From Fagopyrum homotropicum (lineage: Eukaryota > Streptophyta > Magnoliopsida > Caryophyllales > Polygonaceae): a stretch of 64,000 nt of DNA. Positions 11,063 to 22,205 of the stretch are shown here, in pieces. The DNA lies in the NCBI GenBank assembly GCA_033239125.1, contig BSWB01000006.1:117660242-117724241 (forward strand), given 5' to 3'. Position numbers and translations under genes: made by a program. The notes under the pieces are model-generated. The model did no database searches, was not told the origin of the DNA, and saw only the letters and a program-made list of their open reading frames with translations. Position 1 is the stretch's first letter. The number at the start of each line of letters is the position of its first letter.

Positions 11063-11576
11063 TTAGAATATAAGATGATATGGATTATATAATGCTAAAA
11101 ACAAAAACTCTTTTTGTAATGTGCTTCTTAATAGAGGATCACTCTCATCGTGATGTAATAAGGCATTGAAAGATAATGTATGATTTGATAAAGTTATGGC
11201 ATGAAAGGGCAAGTACACTTTGTTCAAACAATACATATGAAATGTATGGTATAGAATGTAGAGGTAATCATAAGAAAACATACGTGCATCTCGCCTAGAA
11301 GGAAAGTCGGTGGCGGGGGGCGGTGAAAATCTGAACAAATCCCTAAAATTCTCCACAGTGAAGGTGTATCCCTTGTTCATGAGCCGGAACTTAACCCCTT
11401 TGTGTTCCAGCACGTGAGTGACAAAACTGATGAACTCATAAGTCGGCTCCAGATAAGCCAATGCACAGATGGTCGTAAACACTTCTAGACCAACCATGGA
11501 GATCAGTCCTTGTGAATCCTCGACTACGGGAAGGCATGTAAAGTCCTCAAAATCTACATATCGGGCCGGGAGCTAT
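11063..11576 (-). pseudogene. Athila ORF-1-like protein fragment (A1)
   Basis: The minus-strand reading contains RYVDFEDFTCLPVVED, GLISMVGLEVFTTI and FRLMNKGYTFTVENFRDLF. It aligns with the A2 product (RYLLLEDLAPLHIIDDL, DRAGLVVFLAI, FRLMERNYDFSIREFGAFF) and with A3. The family resembles the Pfam ATHILA ORF-1 type. It sits between pol and the 3' LTR, the env-like position in Athila elements. Function is not established and I see no signal peptide or membrane segment. It is truncated: after FHAITLSNHT the frame runs into the LTR border without the C-terminal half seen in A2. Confidence 0.7.
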
Positions 11577-12458
11577 GACCGGGCGGGAGCAAATCCGCTT
11601 GTAATCTTCATGGAAGCGGCCCAGGATAATCGGCACCTGTGGTGGTGTAGGAGGTGAAGGGGAATGATGTCCAACATCAGGACAATCATGGAGTGCTTGT
11701 TGTCGGTTCGAACGACGCATTTTTGCAATTTCAGGGTTTGATTTCGGTCTGTTCTTGAGTGTATATCAGTCGAGATGCCTGAGTTCAACCGAGACGGACA
11801 ATACTTCGATCGAAATCCTAAATCTGTAAGTATCTTCCCCCAAATTTGCTACCACTTGCTTCCTAGGGGGTTCCTCTTTTGATTTCAACACAGCAAACAA
11901 ACATCAATCTCTAAAATTAAGAGAAATCAACCAAAATCAAGAGAAGGGGTTTTCGAACGATATTACCCGATTTTTGCAGAATGTGGTGGATTGAAGTGAC
12001 GATTGATGCTGAAGAAGTTGATGTTGGGCCTTTCCCATCGAACCGAACGACGTCGGAAATGAGAAAGAAACAAAGATTTAGGGATTTAGGGTTAGGCTTC
12101 GGTCGAGGCGGCTTGGGGCGAGGAGAAGAGTGAGGAGAGAGAGTGTTCTTCCCCTTTTATACCCGTCGAAAATTCAACTGCATCTCGGTCGAGATGGTTG
12201 TTAGCATCCGAGATGCTTGACCGAGGTGACTCCCTGTTACTCTCATCTCGGTTGGCCTAGATGGATATCGGTCGAGACGCATGTTAGCATCCGAGATGGT
12301 TCTCATTTTTCATCCCTTACCTCAGATTCTCAAACCATAATACCGCTCATCTGTTTCCTTGAGTTGTTCTTCTTGGATTGTTCCTAGTTCATGTTATCAT
12401 GGACATAAAAACGCAAAACTACACTAAACTAATCTAGAAAGAATGAAAGAAAGAAAGC
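11577..12458 (-). other. A1 leader between pol and ORF-1, with two motif clusters
   Basis: No ORF is supported. It corresponds to 29297-29939 in A2 and 52351-53058 in A3. Motif clusters occur at about 11766-11812 (cagtcgagatg and cgatcga words) and at about 12180-12300, where CATCTCGGTCGAGATG is followed by ATCCGAGATG and the pair is repeated. Confidence 0.6.
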
Positions 12459-12500
12459 AATACCTTGGGTTGCCTCCCAAGAAGCACTTGATTTAAGGTC
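12459..12500 (-). other. Conserved Athila post-pol hairpin block (A1 copy)
   Basis: It carries CTTGGGTTGCCTCCCAAG, able to form a CTTGGG/CCCAAG stem, followed by aagcacttgatttaaggtc. The same block is at 29940-29982 (A2) and 53059-53111 (A3) in the same place, directly downstream of pol. The neighbourhood has diverged much more, which suggests constraint. Confidence 0.65.
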
Positions 12501-12529
12501 GCTAGTTGGACCTAACTACTTATCTTCAT

Positions 12530-12770
12530 GTGAGATGCATAGACGCAATCTCCTCAACCGGAACTTCCAGTATGTGCTTCTTCAACTTACACATGTCGAC
12601 CTTTAAGTCTCCGCAATGTTCACCCCATACTTCAACTGCACCATGAGGAGAAACATGTTTCACATTATATGGTCCGGTCCATCTAGATTTTGACTTACCA
12701 AGAAAGAGGCGAAGACGAGAATTGAAAAGAAGAGCAAGATCTCCTTCTTTGAACCCTTTTTAAATAATAT
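12530..12770 (-). pseudogene. Integrase C-terminal remnant (A1)
   Basis: The minus strand reads as an Athila integrase tail: a GDLALLFNSRLRLF-like block, SRWTGPY, then a HGAVEVWGEHCG-like block. It is equivalent to 53127-53354 in A3 and to the end of the A2 integrase (from about 30330 down to 30004). The catalytic core, RNase H and RT that should precede it are absent, and the next recognisable part is the PR-RT linker. A3 has the same arrangement. Confidence 0.7.
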
Positions 12771-12839
12771 ACTTGTCTTGCCAATTATTTGTTCTCTCCT
12801 TGTAAATCTTCGTAACTTTTACAATCATCCTACAAAGTG

Positions 12840-13634
12840 GTGGTTTTGTATTCCTAGAATCATCTTGTGAAGCTTCGGAAGCTTCGGAATGGGTAAGGCT
12901 GGTGTTTACAACGCTCGGAGTCATTGAAAGAGGAAGTTTTGATGAATCACAAATCTCGCTTGCCTCAGAAGTGTATCAGTCGAGGTCTGATCCAAGGTGA
13001 CTCCCTGTTGCTTTCACCTCGGCCACTCCAAAAGTTACCTCGGTCGAGATGGTTTGTCCAAGGTTGAGACAGTTTGTCGTCTCCTCTTCAAATTCCTCAA
13101 AAGCAGCCTTTGAATCTTCTTCTAAGACTTCCAAGCTTTGTATATCTACATCACAAGAAACATCTACACCTTTCTCCATCATACTAAAACTCAAAACTCT
13201 TTCAAGAGGATCTTTAATAAGCATAGAGCTCACCAATTCTCGAGATTCCTCTTCATCATAGATGTTGTAAATGTCTTCCTCAAGGCCTTGTCCTTCATCA
13301 AAGATGACAACACGAATTCAACACGTTCCTCTCCTATGTTAAAGACAATTTGACGTTCTTGTAATCTACCAAGCAACCGGAAGTTGCAAGAAACGGTCTC
13401 CCAAGGACGATTGGTATTGGACAATTTGTAGGAATGTCCATTACCACAATTTCTATAGGAATGTAAAACTTACCAAGCTTTACGGGTATATCTTTCAATA
13501 TGCCAACGGGTCAAGTGATGGATTGATCCGTCATATACAACGTCATTTTTACCGGTTTAGGCTCTCCCAAACCGACATTCTCACACAAAGCAAGTGGAAT
13601 GATGCTCACACTTGCTCCTAGATCACAAAGTGCG
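12840..13634 (-). pseudogene. Protease and PR-RT linker remnant (A1)
   Basis: On the minus strand, in order: the catalytic CDLGASVSIIPL (an intact DLGA aspartic protease motif, near 13590-13625), a DIPVKLGKFYIP-like stretch, RLLGRLQERQIVFNIGEERVEFVLSSL, and an acidic linker around MIKDPLERVLSFSMMEKG. Reading requires frame changes, including one just before the DLGA motif where the upstream frame ends in GVGVDHI. The linker holds a motif cluster at about 12968-13060 (CACCTCGGCC, 10 nt, then TACCTCGGTCGAGATG). No RT follows. Confidence 0.7.
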
Positions 13635-14162
13635 TCATATGTGATCTACTCCAACTCCTATGGGGATGCAAAACGATCCCGGATCCCGCAGCTTAGGTGG
13701 CATGTTCTCCCTCATGATCTTGATGAGTTCGGATGATCTAGAAGTCATCTTTACTTCACCAAAATCTTCTAGTTTCCTCTTGTTAGAGAGGATCTCCTTT
13801 AAGAACGTCTCATAAGCGGGCATACCTAGAATTACATCAATGAAAGGTATGCTAATATGTAGCTTGCAAATGTCTAGAAACTTACCGAAATGTTTGTCTA
13901 GACGCGCTCTCGCTTTACATTGCGGAAACGGTGGTGGAGGTTTGTGGGCTGGAGGAGGTACGTAGATCTCATCCTTCTCCTTTTCTTTCTCAGCGGGCAC
14001 CTCGACCAAGACGGACTGCTTCACAACGTCGCTCGTCCGAGGTACGGGATTGGTGGTCTTCACACCACTTATTGTGCTAATTGCCATCACTTGGCCCTTC
14101 GGGTTATTCTTTGTCCTTCCGGGAAGTTTCCCTTGATCTCTAGGAACTTCTTCGGTCTTGCT
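13635..14162 (-). pseudogene. Gag C-terminal / pre-protease region (A1), truncated
   Basis: It encodes PPPAHKPPPPFPQCKARARL, LDKHFGKFLDICKLHISIPF, ILSNKRKLEDFGEVKM and PPKLRDPGSFCIPI, the conserved segment before the Athila protease. It matches 33781-34203 (A2) and 54102-54590 (A3). Similarity to the A2 gag ends abruptly at about 14162, so most of gag, the primer-binding site and the 5' LTR are lost. Confidence 0.75.
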
Positions 14163-16396
14163 ATATGTGTTAAGCTTGTCTCAAACTCGTTTGATTTCTA
14201 AACAAGTTGAATACGTTTTGGTTTTTAAGCTCGGCACAGCATGACAAGATATGCTGGGCCATGCCAAATCTATCCCGTTGGCTAGTTGAAGCTTGTCTTA
14301 TATAAGATGAGTAAAAATGACATAATATCCCACATTGACAATATGATAGTACGTGAACCTAACATATAAATTTTAGGGTTACTCCCCCTATTGTCAATTT
14401 GTTTTAGGATGCATGGAACCTCGAAGGCTTGTGTGCACGTAGGCTCACTTTGACGTAAAAGATAAACATTAATATGGTATCGTCAAGCGTCTTCACAATC
14501 CCTGATATTAGTCATTAGACATTTTCTTGTTCATGTGATCGTGTGTTTATAAACAAGTGTATTGCAATTTATTCAAAATTATGACTTGAACTACAAAAAG
14601 ATGACTTTAAGCGTCCATTTGGGAGGTTTAATTTTATTAGTTTTTGGATATTATAAGCTTATGAATCTTACCAAAAAAAATAAGTTAGGAAGTAGTATTT
14701 TGAGAGTATAAGTTTACGAAGATTATGATAGTTTATTGAATGATATAACACAAATATTATCTTGTAATTAAGTTTATCAATAAATGAGTCCGTTTAATTA
14801 GCTACTTATTCAGTTTCAACTTTAATATATTCATTGTCTCCAAACGGACCCCAAATAACATTAACTTTCCAATAAAGGGTAAGTTGCAGTCACTTTTATG
14901 TCGTTTGTTAAGCTGAATTGTGGACACTTTGACATAAATGTCACCTAAACATATATAGCTATATATATGGATAACAAGGACGTACAAACAAGTGGTCGCA
15001 AAAAGAGCAAATCAAATCTAATATCCCAACTAAAATCGGCTTCACTTTCCTTCTATATACTTACTATATACTATAATAAATGTCTGAGTGTGACTGCTTC
15101 TCACGTGTAATTGTTTAATAATTAATATAATAGAAAATATATATTCAACATATTATAAATTTAAGAGATAACTACCCAAAATTTAAGAGATAATTACCGA
15201 AAACCACTTATCATTTGTAACTAGTCATTTGTTATTCAACTAACTAGTTTATAAATTGCACCTTGTGCGGATATATTTACATATTGGATTTTTGAGTAAT
15301 ATGTCGTGAGCTTGTATATGTATGAACTAATGATATATCTACGAAATATTATAATAGCCATTCAATTATTATCACGATAATAAAATCCAGGCACTACAGA
15401 TAAGTAAGACGCTAAAAGTTTGTGAGGAAAAATTTAAAATTCAAATATAAAAAATTAAAATAAATATTTAAGTTTCGTAAAACAATGATTGAGTAAGTTA
15501 TAGTTACGAAACTTCTAGTAAAAATTAGCTGAGATTTCTTAAAAAAGTTACAAATTATCTTTATTATTAAAAAAATAATTTAGATATTTAACATTCAACA
15601 AAATTTACACATATAATATAAAAACCGGAATCATAACAAAATTAATTAATCGAATGAAATTATGCTTTGTGGATGATTAAAAAACTAAACAAATAAAAAT
15701 ACAAATATAAAAAAATAAAAAAATTTGTTAACAATTTTTTTTAGTCGAATCTAAATGAAAAAAATGAATAAGTAATTTTTAACAATAATGAATCTGAATA
15801 AAAAAAAACTTGTGAAAAACGAATATGAAAAATAAAAAGCGGATTATTTTAAAAAGAAATAAATATGTATAATTAAAAAAAGAATATGAATGAAATTTTT
15901 TAACAACAAGGAAAGATTTTACAATCAAATATGAATAAAAAACTGATAAGAAAATTTTAATAGTAACGAATCAGAATCAAAATATTAAAAAATTGTTAAA
16001 AAACCGATTCTGAATATAAAGAAAAAATAAAATATTTTTTAAAAAATATACTAAATCTGAATATAAAAAACACGATTCCATGAAAAAATTTAAAAATTAA
16101 CATAAGATTTGCAATCGATTGTTTTTTTTAAAAACGAATAAGAAAATTTTCCCCGAAATTAAAGTACTTTCTTACGAAAGCATATAAGTTTGAAATCCAT
16201 GTATGAATAAAATAAATCCTTAAGTTGCTAGCTAATAAACAAACCCACAACTAAAGGGTCTATTTTAGTTAATTTAGTACTTTCAATTAAGTTGTTAGTT
16301 AGTGCAATTTATACTCCAATATAATATTTTTAAAACAAATTTAATTAGAAATAAGCAAAAGATTGTTTTTGGTTAAAAAAAAAGATAATACACGAA
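14163..16396. other. AT-rich non-coding DNA upstream of HCT copy B
   Basis: No convincing ORF or RNA gene. A search by eye for HCT exon 1 found nothing here, so copy B appears to lack it. A stretch near 15049-15290 has weak Helitron-like features (tactataataaatg start, gcaccttgtgc hairpin) but no clean terminus. Confidence 0.5.
15470..16160. repeat. Degenerate A-rich repeat (gaatctgaataaaaa-type words)
   Basis: Phrases of the form cgaatatgaaaaataaaaa, cgaatcagaatcaaaat, cgattctgaatataaag and aatctgaatataaaaaa recur every 50-90 nt, separated by tttttaacaat-like words. It looks like a decayed tandem repeat or repeated A-tract expansion and has no coding potential. Confidence 0.5.
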
Positions 16397-16688
16397 GGGC
16401 CCGTTTGGTTTTAACTCCGGAATCGAAAACGGAATGGAAACGAATCTAATCCATATGTATACCATTGTTCATGAAGGTTTGTGGAATCATTCCTTGTGGT
16501 GTGAAGGAATTGAAGTAAAGTGTGATTACTTTTGATACCCTAGAGGGTAACAAAATGTGGGGATGAAAGTGCATTTTGCATTAATTCACAAGGAATGATT
16601 CCACAAAATTTGATGAATAAGGATATACATATGGACTAAATTCGTTTCCATTCCGTTTCCGTTTTCGGAGCTGGAACCAAACGGGCCC
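16397..16688. mobile_element. 292-bp foldback MITE, GGGCCCGTTTGGTT ends
   Basis: The left end GGGCCCGTTTGGTT is matched by AACCAAACGGGCCC at the right end. The inverted similarity extends about 70-100 bp inward (AAACGGAATGGAAACGAAT and TCCATATGTATA on both arms), so the element could fold into one long hairpin. No clear TSD remains (gaa on the left, gta on the right). The terminal sequence is of the kind seen in PIF/Harbinger (Tourist-like) MITEs, but hAT cannot be excluded. Confidence 0.8.
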
Positions 16689-18396
16689 GTAATATATAAT
16701 GAAAGGACATAATTATAAATATATTAAAAATATTATTTATTAGAAGATTTGTAAAATATATTGAAGATGGTTGTATATTTGGTAACAAACAAAATCGTAT
16801 AGTTATAACCGTAACATATTGAACATGATGAGATGTAATTCCTTTTTTAAAATTGTATGATGAGATGGAAATTGTTTTAGTTTTACATTAAAATTGTAAC
16901 TAAAATATGACAAATCTGTAATTAAAACATGGCAAATCCGTAATTATTTGCCAAAAAATCTTATGTAGCATGGCTAATGTGTTGACATGTGTACTAAAAG
17001 GGTTGTTTTTAGTAGTATATATAGATTTTTGAAAATAATATAGCTTCATCCCATTTTTCGTCAAAGAAACGTTAAAAGGTTCTATTTTTAAATATTTTAA
17101 TAAAAAGATTTAATATGAACAAATTGAATAAAACGAAACCGGATATGTAGAACCTTTTTATAATAATAAAAAAAAATGCTTTTTTAAGAAAAGAAATGAA
17201 CAAATTGAAAAATCAAAATGAGATGGCACATAGCTATATATATGGATAACCTTTATCAAGAAAAAATACGGTGAAAAAAAAAATCAATTGATGGGTGGTT
17301 GGTGGGTGGGTCCTTTATAAGACCTGACTCACCTGACCACGTACAATGGGAGTATTTAACCATAAACAATAATAAATCTCTTAACTAAAAATATTTTTTT
17401 TTGTTTAAAACCCTTCCCAGATCTCTTATTTGAAAACTTATACAATACGTACTTCTGCAGTTTTTTGATTACTTTTGTTTTATTTTTTTCATTTTCATGC
17501 TTTTTGGATCATTCCTGCAGCTTTTTGATTGTTTTTATTTTTGTTTATATAACTTCCACTATAATTATCCTTTAATTTTAATTGGATGAGTGAAAAAAAA
17601 ACTTTAAAGACTTTGTTAGAAACTCAACCAATGCAGATGGTCTGATATATCAAAATATCTAAATTTTTACATATTTTATCATAAAAATAAAGTTATAAAA
17701 ATTTTATTATTGTTTTTGTTGTAATACGACATTCGATCTATGATCGGCTTTGCTTTAGTGAGGAGTGGGAAAATCTACCATTCCCCGTCCTTCAAGCAAA
17801 GAAGTACGATGGGATTAAAAATATGAAAATAAGTGCCTCCATTCGTAAAATTTGTAGATTTTTTATAATTGTATATGGATAACCTTTGTTAGAAAAAATG
17901 CGGGTGAAAACTCAAAAAGTCGGGTGATGGGTGGTTGGTGGGTGAGGGTCTTTTATCTGATCCGATATACCCGATATATCTAAATTTTTACATATTTTAT
18001 TCTAAAATTACATAGTTATGGAAGTTTTATTGTCATTTATGTTGTAATAACATATTATATATATACTTTTTTTTATATCTTATTTATTAATGATATGTGT
18101 TTTTAAAATATAATTTTAATATATGAAAAAACACTATAAAAATGCATTGTAAGTTACTATAATAATCAATTATAGGAACCCCGGTTAAACCCGATCCACC
18201 AACGACCCAACACGTGATAGATGAATGCACCTAATCAATAAAACTAACGGGTAAGTGATAAAAATAGTACGTCCACCCATCATCCATCATCCATCATCCG
18301 ACTAATTGTTATCCTTAATCTTTGTTTCTACGTGCATCATTTAAAGACAAAATGTATATGTAGTTATTGAGCTTACTCATTTATCGTTGAATGTAG
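16689..18396. other. AT-rich non-coding DNA before HCT copy B exon 2
   Basis: No gene seen. It contains a short catccatcatcc microsatellite at about 18278-18300 and the duplication described for 17245-18060. 18395-18396 is an AG that fits a splice acceptor for HCT exon 2, so the DNA just upstream may be a remnant of the HCT intron. Confidence 0.5.
17245..18060. repeat. Diverged direct duplication, spacing about 330-630 bp
   Basis: The words ggataacctt, gggtggttggtgggtg and a following tataagacctgactc-like phrase at 17245-17340 recur at 17876-17970. A second block (gatatatcaaaatatctaaa, tacatattttat, gttgtaat) at 17640-17735 recurs at 17965-18055. The segment was duplicated and then rearranged. 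Confidence 0.6.
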
Positions 18397-19121
18397 GTTA
18401 CGTATTTCAAACGCGGAGGAGTTGAACTTGGTGTAGCAATGCAACACCTTCTTGCGGATGGCTTTTCTGGAATACACTTCATCAACTCATGGGCTAGGAT
18501 GGCTCACGGACTCGAACTCACACTCTAACCGTTCATAGACCGGACTCTGCTTCGAGGAAGGAACCCTCCCCAACCTGATTTCCACCACATTGAATACAAT
18601 CTCCTCCAAAGCTCATAACAATTCCTACAACTCCTTGTCTTGGAGACACCGCGGTTGGCACCTTCAAGATCCGACGCGACCAACTCGACTCTCTAAAGGC
18701 CAACTCTACGGCTAGCTCCTTCAAGTCGCTAGCCGGCCATGTATGGCAATGTGTGTGCAAGGCTTGCGGCTTAACCAACGACCAAGAGACGAAACTATAC
18801 ATTGCAACCGATGCTAGGGCAAGGCTACAACCTCCTTTGCCACGGGGCTACTATGGTAATGTAATCTTTAGCACTACTCCTATGGCTGCAGTCGGTGACC
18901 TAGTGTCGAACCCTACTTGGTTCGCGGCAAGCAAGATCCATGAGGCGGTGCAAAGGATGGATAACGAGTACTTGAGATCGGCAATTGATTACCTTGAGCT
19001 TCAACCTGATCCGACTCTCTTTGCCCGTGCGGCTCATACATTCCGGTGCCCTAACCTTTCGATCACTTGTTGGAGTAGGATGTCGATCCATGACTCGGAC
19101 TTCGGATGGGGCCGACCTATC
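18397..19121 (+). pseudogene. HCT: HCT-like pseudogene copy B, exon 2 first part
   Basis: Exon 2 begins after the AG at 18395-18396 (VTYFKRGGVELGVAMQHLLADGF). The catalytic HxxxD is present as HLLAD, although the usual preceding His is Gln. A TAA stop at 18526-18528 follows HGLELTL. A 1-bp deletion near 18598-18607 shifts the frame before VGTFKIRRDQLDSLK. From there the frame is open through GHVWQCVCKACGL, DQETKLYIATDAR, GNVIFSTTP and DFGWGRP. At 19121 a Copia element interrupts the codon series, which resumes at 39375. Exon 1 is not found. The stop, frameshift and insertion make this copy non-functional. Confidence 0.9.
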
Positions 19122-19286
19122 TATAGGAGTATATGCCATATTATGTAATAAGAAAGAATATTCGGGTATCGTTTGTAATAAGGCAATTATTGTAACAAAC
19201 TATATGAGATGGCATATCATTATATATATGCTAAAGCCTAGATGAATGAATGTATGTTTTCAGATTCATATTTCCGTTGCTTCACA
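19122..19286 (+). mobile_element. 5' LTR of Copia element (165 bp), TSD CTATC
   Basis: The TSD CTATC lies at 19117-19121 and again at 39370-39374, with the HCT reading resuming exactly after it. The LTR ends ...CCGTTGCTTCACA and is followed at once by the primer-binding site. Its first bases read TATAGG rather than TG. The 3' LTR copy (39276-39369) lacks the first 71 bp or so. Confidence 0.85.
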
Positions 19287-19301
19287 TGGTATCAGAGCAG
19301 G
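19287..19301 (+). other. Copia primer-binding site (initiator tRNA-Met type)
   Basis: TGGTATCAGAGCAGG directly abuts the LTR end. TGGTATCAGAGC is the complement of the 3' end of plant initiator tRNA-Met, the usual primer for Copia minus-strand DNA synthesis. Confidence 0.9.
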
Positions 19302-19403
19302 AATAATGCTCTCTTTTCCTCCCTCAATTTCTTTCAAATAGATACATAGCTTACACAGATTTACTCGATCCATAGATCGATACTTACCTAATTCATCAGA
19401 ATC

Positions 19404-20472
19404 ATGGCAAATCGAGAGATGCCTGGTTCTCGTGACCTTACTTTGGATCCGAATAATTCACGAACACCAGCTGTGAATGTAAACGATCCTCTTTACCTGG
19501 CGAGTTCTGATAACCCTGGTATGCAAGTAGTCTTTGTGTTCTTCAGTGGGCGAATTTTACTTCCTGGCGAAGGAGCATCCAGATGGCGCTTGGAGCTAAG
19601 CAGAAACTTGGTTTCATCGATGGAAGCTGTAAGAAACCAAGTATAGGAGAAGAGGAGCAACTCACTCGTTGGACTAGAGCTGATTACATTATAAGATGTT
19701 GGATTCTCCACTCTATGAAGTCAGATCTAGCAGAAATGTTCACATACGTGGAGTCATCTAAAGAGCTATGGGATGATATTGTTGAAAGGCTTGAGGTATC
19801 GAATGCTCCTCTAATCTATCAAATTCATAATGATCTTGCATCACTTAGGCAAGATAACACTTCAGTTGCACTTTATTTTAGTAATTTGAAGAAATTGTGG
19901 GATGAATTGACCATAGTGGATCCTGTTCCTACTTGCTTATGTAAAGGAATTGTAAACTGTAATTGTGAGATTTTTAAAAAAAATTACAGAAAGAGAGGCT
20001 AAAATTCGGATTATGTAGTTTCTCATGGGATTAGGTGATCAATATGAACACATTAGGAGCAACATTTTATCTCTTGAGACTTTACCTACTATGAATCATG
20101 TATTCCATATGATAATTCAAGTGGAGAAGCAAAAGGAAATTACATGTCATAATGTAGCTTCTCATGATGCATTAGTTGCTTCTAGATCTGTTCCTTACAA
20201 ACAAGCAGGTGTAAGCAAGAGGGATTATAAGAAAGAGAAAATGGACAGGATGTACACCTATTGCAAGGAGAAGGGCCATTTGAGAGATTCATGCTTCAAA
20301 CTCACTGGTATACTAGATTGGTACAAGACTTCAAGGCTAAGGATGAGAAGTCCTTTCCGGCTACTCAATCACATTCTTCAAGATCTGCCAATGCTCTTGA
20401 ATCCTCTGTCAAGGATAATCCATTGGATTTGACGGAATCTTCATCAGTCTCGATGAATCCAAACCATTATTA
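19404..20472 (+). pseudogene. Copia gag
   Basis: It starts MANREMPGSRD and includes DPLYLASSDNPGMQ (an N-terminal motif of the Copia gag-3 type). A frame change at about 19540-19583 leads into MALGAKQKLGFIDGS, WTRADYIIRCWILHS and a SLRQDNTSVALYFSNLKKLWDEL (UBN2-like) region, and a second frame change occurs near 19990. The zinc knuckle reads YCKEKGHLRDSCF. The first Cys of CxxCxxxxHxxxxC is Tyr here (MYTYC), so nucleic-acid binding is probably lost. Gag would form the particle that packages element RNA. Confidence 0.85.
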
Positions 20473-20489
20473 ATGTAGTCTATCAAGAA

Positions 20490-22095
20490 GTGATGAAAAT
20501 GATGATGGATAAGCAACCTGATAATTCTGTCAATTTTGCAGGTATTCTTAGTCATCTTGTGAATCATACTGTCAGTTTATGTACTTGGATATTAGACTCT
20601 AGAGCTACAGATCACATCACATTCTGCAAGGATTATTTTACTAGTTTGCACAGGCTTGACAAGCCAATTCTAATTGGACTTCCAGATGGTACAGTGAAAG
20701 GAGTATATTACAAAGGGGATATAATTTTATCTCCTCTTCTTACTCTCCATAATGTGCTTTATTTGCCTGATTTCAAGCACAATCTTATGTCCATTTCTCG
20801 AGTGATTCATGATCTACATGTGAAGATCATTTTCACTGATAGCATCTGTTTATTTCAGGACCTTACCAGTGATCTTTCTTTGGCTAATGGTTACAAAGAA
20901 GGTGGACTTTACAAAAATGGATTTCCCTCTCTGTCCAAAGTAGCATGTGCAACTCTTGTGTTGGTAGACAATAATACTGATGTGAATCTTTTACACAATC
21001 GTTTAGGTCATTTGTCACTTTCCATACTATATCACATTGACAGTGGCTATAAATCTAAACTCTCTGCATTAGATTGTCAAACATGTATTTTAGCTAAGCA
21101 GCATAAACTGCCTTTCTCTTCTAGCACTTCATGTGCTCCGTAATCTTTTGAATTAATCCATGTGGATATCTAGGGACCTTACCATACTGCATCTATATGT
21201 GGAGCTCGTTATTTCTTAAACAATTTTGATGATTTTACTCGATGCACTTGGACATTTCTTATGTCCAACAAGCAACAAGTGTTTAAGCTGATTAATGGAT
21301 TTTGTACCTATGTTGCTACTCAATTCAAAACCAAGGTTCAAACATTTCGATATGATAATGGTGCAGAATTTTTACAACATCAACTATAGGATTTCTTTCT
21401 CTCAGCTGGTATTATTCATCAAAAATCAGCTCCTTATGTTCCTCAACAAAATACTCGGGTTGAAAGGAAACATAGGCATTTATTGGAGACTGCAAGAGCT
21501 CTAAGATTACATGCTGCTTTACCTATTAATTTATGGAGAGAATGCATTCTCACTGCTACATATTTCATTAACATTATGCCCTCTCCTGTCATTAATTGGA
21601 AAACACCTTTTGAGCTCCTTCATCATACTCCAGTTTCATATACTCACCTTCGAACCATTGGTTGTCTTTGCTTCACTCTTCACCCTCATAAAGATAAGCT
21701 CGAGCCTATTTCCCCTCCTTCTATTTTGGTTGGTTACCCTCTAGGACAGAAAGCTTATAAGATTTTCAATCTCACCACTCACAAACTTATGGTCAGTCGA
21801 CATGTTGTTTTTCAAGAATCTATTCTCCCATTCAAACTTTCTTCTCCTATTTAATCCACAATTGATTCCTCATCTCCATCTCTTCCCATAGTCTCTCTTG
21901 CACCAGATCATGATTTTGTTCCCTCCTCCACTCCACCCATTATTCCATCTCCCTCTTCCACCCCATCTCATGATGATAGTTTCTCTCAACCTCTCCAAGT
22001 CCCTTTTTCAAACAATTCTATCTCTCCCTCCACATCTCCTTCCCCTGTCCCTCCTACTCGTCCTACTCGGGTTATTAAACCACCATAATACTTAC
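20490..22095 (+). pseudogene. Copia protease, pre-integrase and integrase
   Basis: The protease motif reads WILDSRATDH. The family has DSGA, so the Gly next to the catalytic Asp is replaced by Arg. The pre-integrase zinc site is seen as LLHNRLGH and LDCQTCILAKQHK. In the integrase core the first catalytic Asp is in HVDI, followed by a TAG where Trp is usual (21171-21173). The second Asp is in YDNGAEF, followed by a TAG at about 21388. The Glu is in NTRVERKHRHL. A KTPFELLHH segment and a linker of simple Ser/Pro composition lead to RT. Confidence 0.85.
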
Positions 22096-22205
22096 AAGAC
22101 TATGCTTGCTCTTCTTCCACTATTTTACCCCAATTTAATCTTGACTGTCACACACCTACTTATGTTCATGCTTTCACCTATGTCCTTCAATCCTTTGAGC
22201 CAACT

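Noticed and set aside
15049..15290. Possible second Helitron
   Set aside because: There is a tactataataaatg start and a gcaccttgtgc hairpin, but no CTRR end at the proper distance and no A|T target.
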